The translations under genes were made by a program, and so were the position numbers. Of a stretch of 64,000 nucleotides of DNA, positions 8,843 through 18,481 are shown piece by piece. The notes under the pieces were generated by a model that saw nothing but the letters and a program-made list of their open reading frames with translations, searched no databases and had not been told where the DNA came from. Every line of letters starts with the position of its first letter. Positions within the stretch are counted from its first letter, which is position 1. The stretch covers positions 5,829,501-5,893,500 of the forward strand of contig NC_020291.1 in assembly GCF_000340885.1 (NCBI RefSeq), read 5' to 3'. This DNA is from Clostridium saccharoperbutylacetonicum N1-4(HMT) (lineage in GTDB: Bacteria; Bacillota; Clostridia; Clostridiales; Clostridiaceae).

Positions 8843-8933
8843 GTTCCGTATTGCATAAATGATCCGTATTGCAGCATAGCTGCTCTCTTTATAAGTGCAT
8901 AGCTACTCTTTTTATAGGTGTAACTCTTAACTG
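8843..8933. repeat. Dispersed intergenic repeat, copy 1
   Basis: TTCCGTATTGCAGCA/AGCTGCTC and TTTTTATAGGTG/TAACTCTTAACTGA blocks recur at 55606-55680 and, partly, at 33015-33060. This copy has two partly repeated sub-units, ends 2 nt before the stop of the downstream ROK gene, and contains small hairpins such as GCAGCatAGCTGC. It is more GC-rich than its surroundings. Confidence 0.75.
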
Positions 8934-8935
8934 AA

Positions 8936-9814
8936 CTAAAGCATTGCTGCCCCTATAAGTCCTGCATTATCTCCAATTTCAGCTATTCTTATGTCTACCA
9001 TTGAAGGATCAGCTACTTTTGTTTTCGTACATTCAATTATCTTAGGTAATAAATAAGTGTTATATATTAATACTGCTCCGCCAATAACTACAGTTTCTGG
9101 ATCTACTACGGATATTATATTAGCTATTCCAATTGAAATATTATCAATCCAATTTTCTATTACTTGTACAGCTTTTTTATCATTACTTTTATATAACTCA
9201 AACACTTCTTTTGTACTTAATTTTTTTCCGTATGCTTCTGATGCTATTCTAGCTATATTAATGCCACTGCATTGTCCTTCTAATCCTCCCTTATTTGCAC
9301 CTGAATGACTATACCTATCCTCATTAATTATCATATTGTAAATTTCTGCAGTTTGGCTGTGTGCTCCATTTATAATTTTATTTTCAAGAATCAATGCACC
9401 ACCTACTCCAGTTGAAACAGTTATATAAAATACTGATTCACAGTTCTTGGCACTACCAACCAAGCTTTCTGCAAGACCTGCTACATTTGCATCATTATTA
9501 ACTTTAACTGGTAAGTTTAGTTTTTCACTTAAATAATTTTTTATATTAAAATTTCTCCATCCTTTTAGGTTAACAGGATTCAATAATTTACCCTCTTTCA
9601 AATCTAAAGGCCCTGGTACTCCTACTCCTACTTTTTCTATTTCATAATTACTCCATTGTCCCTTTATGTGATTAACTAATTTATCTAAGTTATAAGTAGG
9701 ACCTTTTTCTACTTCATTTTCAACTTTGAATATTTCTACTATATCTCCATCCTTAGATATAACTGCTGCTCTTAAGTTTGTCCCACCAATATCGATTCCT
9801 ATCAAATTAGACAT
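8936..9814 (-). CDS. ROK-family kinase, glucokinase/mannokinase-like
   Basis: The 292-residue ROK protein has LIGIDIGGTNLRAAVI at its N-terminus (ATP site), VGVPGPLD near 70, NNDANVAGLAE near 103-113 (catalytic Asp) and TVSTGVGGALI near 130. The zinc cysteine motif is missing. Cytosolic phosphorylation of mannose or glucose released by the mannan enzymes would feed the ManA encoded upstream. Specificity is not readable. The start is the ATG at 9814 with GGGGGAG upstream. Confidence 0.82.
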   Translation of the reverse strand: MSNLIGIDIGGTNLRAAVISKDGDIVEIFKVENEVEKGPTYNLDKLVNHIKGQWSNYEIEKVGVGVPGPLDLKEGKLLNPVNLKGWRNFNIKNYLSEKLNLPVKVNNDANVAGLAESLVGSAKNCESVFYITVSTGVGGALILENKIINGAHSQTAEIYNMIINEDRYSHSGANKGGLEGQCSGINIARIASEAYGKKLSTKEVFELYKSNDKKAVQVIENWIDNISIGIANIISVVDPETVVIGGAVLIYNTYLLPKIIECTKTKVADPSMVDIRIAEIGDNAGLIGAAML

Positions 9815-9885
9815 GTTACTCCCCCTATAGTTTTTCAAAATTGTTTTTCTTATTTCTTGGTATAATTATAACTACAAGCGATTTT

Positions 9886-12114
9886 TTATTTACATTCATT
9901 TAATAAAAATAATTGTGACATAAAATCTTCACGTTTTCTTGACCAATATTCATTAGAATTATCTGTATAATCCTTCGATAATATTATTCCTAAATTCATA
10001 AGTTCATCACCGTAATAATTTCCTTCTCTGCCTTCTATTGAATATAACTTATTAGAATCTAACCCTTGTAACTTTATCCGATTATATTTTTCATTCGGTA
10101 TGCATAAAGCTTGATAATAACCTACGATAGCTCGTGATTTATCCTCTGAAACAACCATCCATGACGTTTCATTTCTTTCAAAAGGATTTAGTATTCTGTA
10201 AAAATCACCTTTTTGAAATAGTGATTTATTCTTCTTAAAGAATTCAACTTGTTCCTTGACTATTTCTTTTTCTTCATCACTCAAGGTATTTAAATTGAGT
10301 TCATAACCAAAGGTTCCAAAGTATGCCACATTAGCTCTTGTATTAAGTGGAGTAAATCTTCCTACCTGGTGATTTGGCACTGCTGATACATGGCTTCCTA
10401 TTGCACTTAATGGATAAATCATTGAAGTACCATATTGTATCTTTAATCTCTCTATAGCATCTGTATCATCGCTTGCCCAAGTTTGTGGTGCATAATAGAG
10501 CATTCCAGGATCAAATCTAGCTCCACCACCTGCACAGGATTCAATTAATATATTTGGATATTTAGCAATTATCTTTTCAGCTAACTTATATACTCCAAGA
10601 ATATATCTATGGAATACTTCACCTTGTCTATCTGCTCCTAGTGCTAATGAATAAGGCTCTGTTATATACCTATTCATATCCCACTTAATATAAGAAATTT
10701 TAGAATTTCCTATTATGTCGTCCATTAAATTAAATACATATTCAATAACTTCATCCCTTGAAAAATCTAGGATAAGTTGATTTCTTCCATGAGACATATT
10801 TCTATTAGGTGTTTGAATAGCCCATTCTGGATGTTCTTTGAATAATTTAGTATCCTTACATACCATTTCTGGTTCAAACCACAATCCAAATTTCAGACCT
10901 ATTTCTTCTACTTTTTTAGATAAGCCCGCTATACCGTTTGGCAGTTTTTCTTTATTTACAAACCAATCTCCAAGAGAACTTGTATCATCATTTCTTCGTC
11001 CAAACCACCCATCATCTAATACAAATAGTTCTATGCCTAAGTCTTTTGCAGTTCTTACAATTGAAAGAATCTTTTCCTCATCAAAATCGAAATATGTTGC
11101 TTCCCAATTATTCACAAGAACTGGACGTTCTTTATCCCTCCAGATTCCTCTTGCAAGTCTCGTTCTATACAGTTTATGATATGTTTGGCTCATTGCATTT
11201 AATCCATTGTCAGTATATACCATTACGCATTCTGGTGTTTGAAATTCTTCCTTTGAATCTAATTTCCATTTGAACTCATAAGGATTTATTCCCATCATAA
11301 CTCTTGAAACTCCATAAGAATCAACTTCAATCTGCCCTAAAAAGTTTCCACTATATACTAAACTAAAACCATAAACTTCTCCTTTTTCTTCAGTTGTATC
11401 TGGACGCTTTAAAAGCATAAACGGATTATGAATATGACTACTTGCTCCTCGCAAACTATGAATTCCTTGGATTCCCTCCGTTAATTTTCTACTTTTTAAA
11501 TGACACTCCCTTGCCCATGCACCTGATGTATGTATAAATTCAAAATTTGAATCAGGCAAATCAATGCTCATACTCATAGCATTATCAATATAAAACTCAT
11601 TTAATCCTTCATTTGTTATTTTTGTATTTCTACATATGGCATCAATATCTTTGTAAATAGTATAGCTTAGAATAAGTTTACTATTTAACAACTCATCAAA
11701 TAATATGATTTCTAATGTTTCTGCTTCTGAATTATTCTCAACATAAGTTGCTGGTAATCCCTTCAATTTATTTTTTCCACCATAGATCTTATGTTCCAAA
11801 TACCTATAATTACTTATTCTACTTCCGTTCTTGCTTATTATCGTATGAGCTGGATATCTGTAATCTGTTGTTCCATAGCATGGATAATCCTGCTTTATAT
11901 GTTCTAGCGATGTTGTGTGACTGCCTTCAAACATATTACATGAAGGTCTGAGTTCCCGTTCCATAATATGTTTAAAAGATTCTCTGTGCGTTAATCTTTT
12001 TCCATAATAAACATTTTCAACTTGTTCTATACCAGCAATTATTCTTACAATATAGCTTATATTATCATTATAAAGATGAAATTCTCTTGTACTCTTATTA
12101 AATTTAATTCCCAT
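9886..12114 (-). CDS. Alpha-galactosidase, glycoside hydrolase family 36
   Basis: The 742-residue enzyme is the length of tetrameric bacterial GH36 alpha-galactosidases. It has an N-terminal beta-sandwich and a (beta/alpha)8 barrel with LFVLDDGWFGRR near 365. The nucleophile Asp is D479 in IKWDMNR, and the acid/base Asp is D549 in SDDTDAIERL. The 70-residue spacing matches the family. No signal peptide is present. It removes alpha-1,6-galactose from imported galactomannan or galactoglucomannan oligosaccharides in the cytoplasm. Confidence 0.93.
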   Translation of the reverse strand: MGIKFNKSTREFHLYNDNISYIVRIIAGIEQVENVYYGKRLTHRESFKHIMERELRPSCNMFEGSHTTSLEHIKQDYPCYGTTDYRYPAHTIISKNGSRISNYRYLEHKIYGGKNKLKGLPATYVENNSEAETLEIILFDELLNSKLILSYTIYKDIDAICRNTKITNEGLNEFYIDNAMSMSIDLPDSNFEFIHTSGAWARECHLKSRKLTEGIQGIHSLRGASSHIHNPFMLLKRPDTTEEKGEVYGFSLVYSGNFLGQIEVDSYGVSRVMMGINPYEFKWKLDSKEEFQTPECVMVYTDNGLNAMSQTYHKLYRTRLARGIWRDKERPVLVNNWEATYFDFDEEKILSIVRTAKDLGIELFVLDDGWFGRRNDDTSSLGDWFVNKEKLPNGIAGLSKKVEEIGLKFGLWFEPEMVCKDTKLFKEHPEWAIQTPNRNMSHGRNQLILDFSRDEVIEYVFNLMDDIIGNSKISYIKWDMNRYITEPYSLALGADRQGEVFHRYILGVYKLAEKIIAKYPNILIESCAGGGARFDPGMLYYAPQTWASDDTDAIERLKIQYGTSMIYPLSAIGSHVSAVPNHQVGRFTPLNTRANVAYFGTFGYELNLNTLSDEEKEIVKEQVEFFKKNKSLFQKGDFYRILNPFERNETSWMVVSEDKSRAIVGYYQALCIPNEKYNRIKLQGLDSNKLYSIEGREGNYYGDELMNLGIILSKDYTDNSNEYWSRKREDFMSQLFLLNECK

Positions 12115-12242
12115 TTTAATTAAGTTCCTTCTTAAATTAATATTTATATAATAATAAAATCTAATATTCTTAAAAATATTTAAGACCTATTTCTATATAT
12201 TTCCTTAAACTAATAAATAAACGCAGTTCAGATTTAATTTTT

Positions 12243-13178
12243 TTATACCACTGGATAACTCTTAAGTATTGTAAGATGTCCAATTATTTCATACTTGCCC
12301 AAAGTTGCAGGGATCAAATAACTATCACCTATTTTTATCTTCTCTAGATAACCATCTCCTTTTATAGTTCCTTCTCCATCAACACAGGTTAAAATATCAA
12401 ATTTTTCTTTATCACTTTCGTCTTTTAATGTTTCATGTATAATGAATTTTTCCATTCCAAAATATTCATTTCTACACAACAAACTTCTTTTGAACCCATC
12501 AAATGAAACTTCCTCACCTTCAAGATTTTCACATTTAAGATCAAAATTTATAACTTCTAATGCCTTTTTCACATGTATTTCTCTTGGTCTTCCATAATCA
12601 TAAACCCTGTAAGTAACATCACTATTTTGTTGAATTTCTGCTATAATAACTCCTTCACATATTGCATGGATAAGCCCACTATTTATTAAAAAGCAGTCAC
12701 CTTTTTTTACTTCTATTTTGTTTAAATAATTTTCTACTTTTCCTGACTTTATTGCTATCTCAAACTCTTTCTTGGTACAATTTTTAGTTCCAACTATTAA
12801 AGCTGCATTAGGTTTGGCATCTACAACATACCAAGCCTCAGTCTTTCCATAATCGCCTTCATATTTAGCTGCATATTCATCTCCCGGATGAACTTGAACT
12901 GAAAGCTTTTCTTTTGAATTAATAAGTTTAACTAGCAGAGGTAGCTTCTCTGTAGAAACTTTACTACCAACTAGAGCATGTTCATATTTATTTATTAACT
13001 CATCAAATCTTGTTCCTTTTTCTTCTCCATTTTCTACAATTCCTATTCCATTTGGATGGCAAGCTATATCCCAGCTTTCTCCAATACTACCACTTGGAAG
13101 ATTATCTCTAAATTTTTCTAAATCTCTTCCTCCCCAAATTTTTTCATAATATAAATTTTCAAATTTTATTGGATACAT
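12243..13178 (-). CDS. manA: Mannose-6-phosphate isomerase, class I
   Basis: The 311-residue cupin enzyme interconverts mannose-6-P and fructose-6-P. It has the N-terminal YEKIWGG signature, the zinc-site segment LSVQVHPGDEYA near 87-98 (His), the following Glu in GKTEAWYVV, and the INSGLIHAI segment near 166. The start is the ATG at 13178 after GGAGGGG. It supplies the glycolytic entry for mannose in this locus. A LacI-type palindrome (13303-13317) and a cre-like site (13238-13251) lie upstream. Confidence 0.93.
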   Translation of the reverse strand: MYPIKFENLYYEKIWGGRDLEKFRDNLPSGSIGESWDIACHPNGIGIVENGEEKGTRFDELINKYEHALVGSKVSTEKLPLLVKLINSKEKLSVQVHPGDEYAAKYEGDYGKTEAWYVVDAKPNAALIVGTKNCTKKEFEIAIKSGKVENYLNKIEVKKGDCFLINSGLIHAICEGVIIAEIQQNSDVTYRVYDYGRPREIHVKKALEVINFDLKCENLEGEEVSFDGFKRSLLCRNEYFGMEKFIIHETLKDESDKEKFDILTCVDGEGTIKGDGYLEKIKIGDSYLIPATLGKYEIIGHLTILKSYPVV

Positions 13179-13237
13179 TTTTCCCCTCCATATAGTTTCC
13201 ATATTTCTTCAATTAGAATTTAACTAAACTTCATAAT

Positions 13238-13251
13238 TAACAACGTTTTCA
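13238..13251 (-). promoter_or_regulatory. Candidate cre (CcpA) site upstream of manA
   Basis: On the minus strand TGAAAACGTTGTTA matches the TGWNANCGNTNWCA catabolite-responsive element at all defined positions but one. It is consistent with carbon catabolite repression of the manA-GH36 unit. Confidence 0.5.
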
Positions 13252-13302
13252 ACTAGTCAATTGTAATATAAAAATCACACTTTTAAACAGTTGACTTTTT
13301 TA

Positions 13303-13317
13303 GCTTAACGTTTAATT
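13303..13317. promoter_or_regulatory. LacI-type operator upstream of manA
   Basis: GCTTAACGTTTAATT is a CG-centred palindrome of the same class as those in front of the solute-binding-protein gene, the msmK-like gene and lacI. It lies about 125 bp before the manA start. Confidence 0.55.
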
Positions 13318-13409
13318 AAACAATTATATTATACAGCTAATTAGTAAACATATCAATATAATTTCTATTAGCCGTTTTAATAATAAATTAAGTTTGATAT
13401 TCTTTGCTT

Positions 13410-14531
13410 TTACAAAATTTCTTTTAAATATCCAATTAACTCTATTGCTGCTTTTTCATGCGATAACTTCCCAGGATGCTTTCTTGAACCTACAGTTTCT
13501 TCGTTAGTATTTGGCAGTTGGAATACCGAAACCTTTTTTTCTCCTGTATTTTTAACATAAATATCTACTGCACGATAAATTGCTGGGAGCATCTCCCCAC
13601 CAAGCATTCCATTTACCCACACTATATTTGCACTCTTATTAAATTTCCTAAGCTTAACAAGAAAATCATACACAGCCTTTTCAAATGTTTTTAAATCTTC
13701 TTCATTAAATGTACCATCTTCATTTAATCTTTGCTTATAAGTTTCACCAGTCACCTCATCTATCCATTCAGGAGAATTAAAAGCTCCTCTATCATTTGTT
13801 CCAAGATTCACCACCACAACATCTGGTTGCCAAGAATCAAAGTCATTAGCTTTAAAAGCTCCTAAAGTTTCATTTTTCTCTCCAGTGAGAATACCACAAA
13901 CTTTTTCATAGTACTGTGGGATATTAAAATGTGGATTATTATCCCAACTAGTAAGCACTCCCCATCCACTTTCTGAAATGACTCTATAATCAGCATTCAA
14001 AGCCTTTGCTACTATTGTACTATAATTATCTATTGCACTAAACCACATAGAAATCCAATCATCTTCTTGCTTAGCTCCTATCACTCCTTCTCCTGACGTT
14101 ATACTATCACCTATAAATTCAATTTTATATTTCTTTTCTTCTATTGGTAAAAATTCTCCATCAAATTTTACAGCATGTATTTGCATAAAACTTGCTGGAT
14201 CTCCATTCATAGCTTGAACATCTCTTACTATGCAAACATTCTTCACTTCATTTTCATTCATGCCTCTAAATACACATATCCAATACCTTCCTGCAGTAAG
14301 CATCTGTCTGCTTACCGGAGACGAGTTAATAACTACACTTATCCAAGGTTCATACATATCGTAATCTACTTCTACTTCAATCCAAAGTTCAGAGCCTTTT
14401 GCATTTAACTCAATACCACTACCTGTCCAAAATACTGTTAATGGAGAAAGACATCCTGTTGTTCTGCCATGAACTTTTAAATTTTCAATATCTAATAATG
14501 TATGCACTTTTAAATTTCTATTTTCTTTCAT
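13410..14531 (-). CDS. Acetyl esterase, carbohydrate esterase family 2-like
   Basis: The 373-residue protein has an N-terminal jelly-roll (about 1-130) followed by an SGNH hydrolase domain: nucleophile S143 in EFIGDSITSGEG, the GTND block III at 244-247, and a C-terminal HPG (H352) candidate for the catalytic His. This two-domain order is that of CE2 esterases. It lacks a signal peptide, so it would deacetylate imported oligosaccharides. In characterised mannan loci a CE2 removes 3-, 4- and 6-O-acetyls from mannosyl residues alongside a CE17. AGGAGG precedes the ATG. Confidence 0.82.
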   Translation of the reverse strand: MKENRNLKVHTLLDIENLKVHGRTTGCLSPLTVFWTGSGIELNAKGSELWIEVEVDYDMYEPWISVVINSSPVSRQMLTAGRYWICVFRGMNENEVKNVCIVRDVQAMNGDPASFMQIHAVKFDGEFLPIEEKKYKIEFIGDSITSGEGVIGAKQEDDWISMWFSAIDNYSTIVAKALNADYRVISESGWGVLTSWDNNPHFNIPQYYEKVCGILTGEKNETLGAFKANDFDSWQPDVVVVNLGTNDRGAFNSPEWIDEVTGETYKQRLNEDGTFNEEDLKTFEKAVYDFLVKLRKFNKSANIVWVNGMLGGEMLPAIYRAVDIYVKNTGEKKVSVFQLPNTNEETVGSRKHPGKLSHEKAAIELIGYLKEIL

Positions 14532-14592
14532 CTTATTTTTCCTCCTAAAATACGCTTTATCTAAAAAAAATATTTTTATTATTAAATTTATT

Positions 14593-16395
14593 TTACATTT
14601 GCAATTTTTTCAATTTATAAAACTCACCTTTTTTCTCCATAAGCTCCTCATAAGTTCCAAACTCTTCTAAACCACCATTTCCTATAACCGCAATCTTATC
14701 TGCATTTCTAATTGTAGATAATCTATGAGCAACCACCAAGGTTGTCCTATCTTTAACTAAATTCTCAATTGATTCCTGTATCTTTTTTTCTGAAATACTA
14801 TCCAAAGCAGATGTTGCTTCATCAAGAACTAATATTTTAGGATTTCTTGCAAATGCCCTTGCTATAGATATTCTTTGACGCTGACCACCAGAAAGATTCA
14901 TTCCATGCTCAGTTATTTTAGTATCTACTCCATCTGGAAGCGACTCTATTAATTCTTCTAAATTGGCAGCCTTGATTATTCTATTTAATTCTTCATATGA
15001 AATACTATTTGTTCCATAAATAATATTTTCACGAATAGAATCAGAAAATAAAATTGCATTTTGTGGCACAACTGCAATATGTGAGCGATAACTTTGAAGA
15101 TTAAGTGTTGCAATATCTTGATTATCAATAAGTACTTGTCCTTCTGTTGCTTGAAAAAATCCAATTACAAGATTTAAAATAGTTGATTTCCCAGCTCCTG
15201 AAGCGCCTACAAAAGCTATTGTTTCACCTGGATTTATAGTAAAATTTAAATTTGTTAAAATTGGGAGTTCACTATCTTTATATTGAAAATTAACATTTCT
15301 AAATGTAATTTCACCTTTAACCTCTTTAATTTTCTTTTTCTTACGATTATTTTCTATATCATCAGAAAGAAGTATATCTCCAATTGAAGACACGGATTCT
15401 AAGCCTTTCGCAATAGTAGGCAGTAATGTTATAACACCTGCTATCTGAGCAACTATTGATCCAAAATAAGTTTGATAAAGTACAACCTCACCTATTGAAA
15501 TATAACCTTTTACTGCTATATACCCTGTAAATCCAAGACATATTATTTGGAAAACTTGAAATGCTACCCAGCTTATTGATGAAAAATATGCCTGAATTAG
15601 ATCTAATTTCAAACCCTTTTTCTCAACGTTAACTAGCTGTCTGTCTATTTTCTTCGTTTCTTGTTTTTCTAAAGCATGAGCTCTTGTAACAGGAATTAAT
15701 TCTACCATCTCCATTACACTAACTGAAGTATCTTCCATCTCTTTTCTATAATCACTATTATATCTTTTAATTTTCCCACTAAATACAATAATAATAATCA
15801 CTGCTACAGGTATAGTTCCAACAAAAAATATAAATACTGTTAAACTTTTAAAAATTACAACCCCCAAGGCTACAACAATATTTAAAGCTATGCCTAATAT
15901 AGTAATAAAAACTTGAGATGATAAATTTTCGATTTGCTCCACGTCCCGCATAATTTTTGATTGCAAACGTCCTGATTGCATTTCATTATGATATGCAATA
16001 GAGAGTTGCTGCAATTTTTTAACGAGAGTGCTCCTTAATTCTCTTTCAACACTTCTTATAGTTTTAGCATATAACACTGTATGTATATAATTTGTGGGTA
16101 CGTTTTGTAGTACCATAACGAGGATTATAATAACATTTACTATAATTATATTAACAGCATTCTCACCCTTATCAGTTGCAGCATTTATAATATTTGCTGA
16201 TACAACAGGCATAATCCATACAGGAGAACTTTTAATCAAAAAGAATATAACTGAAAAAAAGAGGTTTAAATAATATCCTTTATATATTCCAATAAGAGTT
16301 TTCAAAGTATTATTTTCATTTTGTTTGAATATTTCTAAAAGAGCTTCTTCTTGTGGTTCTAATTTGTCATCTAATTTATTTTTTAATTCTATCAC
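14593..16395 (-). CDS. ABC transporter with fused permease and ATPase (type I exporter, MsbA/LmrA-like)
   Basis: In the 600-residue half-transporter, residues 40-330 form six membrane helices. The nucleotide-binding domain has Walker A GASGAGKST (about 390), signature LSGGQRQR (about 497) and Walker B ILVLDEATSALD (about 517). The GTG start overlaps the GH113 stop (GTGA), so the two are translationally coupled. Substrate unknown. An exporter-type protein inside a glycan locus could move oligosaccharides or an unrelated molecule. It is complete, with no degenerate catalytic Glu seen. Confidence 0.88.
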   Translation of the reverse strand: MIELKNKLDDKLEPQEEALLEIFKQNENNTLKTLIGIYKGYYLNLFFSVIFFLIKSSPVWIMPVVSANIINAATDKGENAVNIIIVNVIIILVMVLQNVPTNYIHTVLYAKTIRSVERELRSTLVKKLQQLSIAYHNEMQSGRLQSKIMRDVEQIENLSSQVFITILGIALNIVVALGVVIFKSLTVFIFFVGTIPVAVIIIIVFSGKIKRYNSDYRKEMEDTSVSVMEMVELIPVTRAHALEKQETKKIDRQLVNVEKKGLKLDLIQAYFSSISWVAFQVFQIICLGFTGYIAVKGYISIGEVVLYQTYFGSIVAQIAGVITLLPTIAKGLESVSSIGDILLSDDIENNRKKKKIKEVKGEITFRNVNFQYKDSELPILTNLNFTINPGETIAFVGASGAGKSTILNLVIGFFQATEGQVLIDNQDIATLNLQSYRSHIAVVPQNAILFSDSIRENIIYGTNSISYEELNRIIKAANLEELIESLPDGVDTKITEHGMNLSGGQRQRISIARAFARNPKILVLDEATSALDSISEKKIQESIENLVKDRTTLVVAHRLSTIRNADKIAVIGNGGLEEFGTYEELMEKKGEFYKLKKLQM

Positions 16396-17330
16396 TCTTT
16401 CACCACCATATCATAATATTTCTTTATAATTTTTTCTGCTGGTTTTCCATATACATCATATCCCTTATCATTTTTAGCTCTACTTAATAAATACTGACTT
16501 CCTGCCCAATCCCACATAGCAAAACCAGATACCCATTCACGCTTAATTGAAGATTCAAACATAGTTTTATACCATTCTGCTTGCTCATTTAAATCTATGT
16601 TTCCTTCAAGACTCCAATCATTCGGAACCTCTGAAGAACCTTTTGTAGACATACAACCCGCTTCTGCAAAGAAAAATGGTTTATTATATTTTTTCACTAC
16701 CTTTTCAATACGATTCAATTCTTTTTCCCAATCAGAAATAGGATAGTAACCACTCGAAGAAATAACATCTATACAATCCCACCATTTTACATTATGCTCT
16801 TGATATTTATCTGTATTATAAGATACAATTCCTTTGTAAACATTTCTGATATCTGAAATAAGTTTACGCCACTCATTTTCTCTACGCTCTGACATAACCA
16901 TTTCACAACCCGCTATAAACATTTCACAACCTGTTTTTTGAGCAATAGTAGCATAATGAATTTGAAAATCTGTATATGAAGCAAACCATTTACTCCATTT
17001 TGGCTCACAGTGAACATCTTCATCAAAAAAATTAATATATGCTCTCCAAGTTCCATTTTTACAATTAACCGTTGGCTTAATAGCTATTCTAAGCCCAATA
17101 TCCTTTGCATAATTTATAATATCTTCTAACTCTTCATCTGATACAGTTGAATTAGATATATAACAAATCTCTTCTGATTGCGGAGTATCCTGTAATCCAT
17201 TTGGTACAAGTATTATAAAATTGATTCCAACTCTTTCTTTTAAATTATCTAAACTCTCATAAGTTTTCTTCTTCAAATAGCTACCCTTCCTAGCAAAAGG
17301 TGCAAATGTAAAACCCTTTATAAACTCCAT
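16392..17330 (-). CDS. Glycoside hydrolase family 113, intracellular beta-mannanase
   Basis: The 312-residue TIM barrel has putative acid/base E143 in MFIAGCEMVM and nucleophile E223 in FFFAEAGC. The 80-residue spacing and the WRAYINFFD and SGYYPISDW segments agree with GH113 endo-beta-1,4-mannanases. No signal peptide is seen, so it should shorten imported manno-oligosaccharides. The start is taken as the second ATG (17330), 9 nt from AAAGGA. The first (17339) abuts that site. It is the first gene of the unit running into the exporter, diverging from araC. Confidence 0.82.
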   Translation of the reverse strand: MEFIKGFTFAPFARKGSYLKKKTYESLDNLKERVGINFIILVPNGLQDTPQSEEICYISNSTVSDEELEDIINYAKDIGLRIAIKPTVNCKNGTWRAYINFFDEDVHCEPKWSKWFASYTDFQIHYATIAQKTGCEMFIAGCEMVMSERRENEWRKLISDIRNVYKGIVSYNTDKYQEHNVKWWDCIDVISSSGYYPISDWEKELNRIEKVVKKYNKPFFFAEAGCMSTKGSSEVPNDWSLEGNIDLNEQAEWYKTMFESSIKREWVSGFAMWDWAGSQYLLSRAKNDKGYDVYGKPAEKIIKKYYDMVVKE

Positions 17331-17361
17331 AAAATTCATTCCTTTCTTTAGTTAATACAAT

Positions 17362-17391
17362 AACAAATAATATTCTTGTTTATTATTTGTT
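17362..17391. promoter_or_regulatory. Inverted repeat between GH113 and araC
   Basis: AACAAATAATA (17362-17372) and TATTATTTGTT (17381-17391) form a perfect 11-bp inverted repeat with an 8-bp spacer in the 160-bp divergent intergenic region. It is a candidate operator for the AraC regulator. Confidence 0.4.
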
Positions 17392-17490
17392 TATTGCACC
17401 GTTATCCACATATACTATACCAATTCTATTTTTTATCTGATATAATACAATTGTTTAAAAATAGAACAAATCTATTTTATGGAGGCTATC

Positions 17491-18372
17491 ATGAATTATT
17501 TATTTGAAGAAATTAATGTTTTAGTATCACCCTACGAAGCTTTTATAGCTGGTACCAAATATGGAAATTTCCCAATCAAAGCTCATTGGCATTATTATAT
17601 GGAAATTATTTTTATCCTTAAGGGAACTTCATTAATAAACTGTAATAACAACGAATACATTCTTGAAGCTGGCGACTTAATTTTATTCCATCCCCAAGCA
17701 GTTCATTCAATTTTTTCAGCCTCTAACGAACCACTGAAATACGGAGTGCTAAAGTTTGATATAAACAATCTTCACATAAACAGTAATTATACCCCAAAGC
17801 TTAGTTTAATCTTTAAATGTGCAATAGATAACCCTTATGCTGCTATATTAATTTCTTCAAAAGCATTTAATAGTTCAATAGAAAATATATTCACAAGCTG
17901 CATTGAAGAAGTGGCCAATAAAGATTATGGCTACGATATCCGTTTTCAATCTCTAGTTTCATCATTATTGATAGAAATTCTTAGAATTTGGAGAAAAAAT
18001 GGATTTGATACAAATAATATAATGTTAACTCCTTACGACACTGATTCATTACATACAATATTACAATATATAGACGAACATTCACATGAATCAATAAAAG
18101 TTGAATCTCTTGCCGAGAAGTGCCACATGAGTTATTCATACTTTGCTAAGAAATTTCACGAATTATACGGTCAATCCTGCAAGGATTATATTGAATTTAT
18201 AAGATTGAGTAAAGTTAAAGATTTATTGTTATTCACAAATTTTGACCTTAACTATATCAGTCAAGAAACAGGCTTTGCAGATTGTAGTCATTTAATACGA
18301 ACCTTTAGAAAAAATACAGGTATAACTCCAAAACAATTTAGAAAACAACACCTTATAGATCCCAACTATTAA
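17491..18372 (+). CDS. AraC-family transcriptional regulator
   Basis: The 293-residue protein has an N-terminal cupin sensor (IKAHWHYYMEIIFILKG, then LEAGDLILFHPQAVHSI) and a C-terminal double helix-turn-helix. Helix pairs are at about 205-230 (IKVESLAEKCHMSYSYFAKKF) and 255-285 (DLNYISQETGFADCSHLIRTF). The cupin suggests a sugar ligand. It diverges from GH113 and is the only plus-strand gene in the locus, so local activation of mannan genes is likely. GGAGG sits 6 nt before the ATG at 17491. Confidence 0.88.
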   Translation: MNYLFEEINVLVSPYEAFIAGTKYGNFPIKAHWHYYMEIIFILKGTSLINCNNNEYILEAGDLILFHPQAVHSIFSASNEPLKYGVLKFDINNLHINSNYTPKLSLIFKCAIDNPYAAILISSKAFNSSIENIFTSCIEEVANKDYGYDIRFQSLVSSLLIEILRIWRKNGFDTNNIMLTPYDTDSLHTILQYIDEHSHESIKVESLAEKCHMSYSYFAKKFHELYGQSCKDYIEFIRLSKVKDLLLFTNFDLNYISQETGFADCSHLIRTFRKNTGITPKQFRKQHLIDPNY

Positions 18373-18407
18373 AATTTGCAAAAAAATAAGGCCCCAGTTA
18401 CTTAAGC

Positions 18408-18445
18408 TATCGAGAATATAATTATAAATCTCTATATTCTCGATA
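18408..18445. terminator. Hairpin between converging araC and CE17 genes
   Basis: A perfect 13-bp stem (TATCGAGAATATA at 18408, complement at 18433-18445) with a 12-nt loop. The U-tract is weak, but the position suits a bidirectional terminator. Confidence 0.65.
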
Positions 18446-18481
18446 TAATACTACGTAAAAGAGTTCCTTTTTTCTACTTTA

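Noticed and set aside
8843..8933. Considered as a CRISPR fragment
   Set aside because: Only two unequal sub-units with no regular spacers and no cas genes; it matches distant intergenic copies instead.
10838..11273. Two overlapping plus-strand frames of about 110 codons
   Set aside because: Both lie within the GH36 gene on the opposite strand, and their composition is that of reverse-frame noise.
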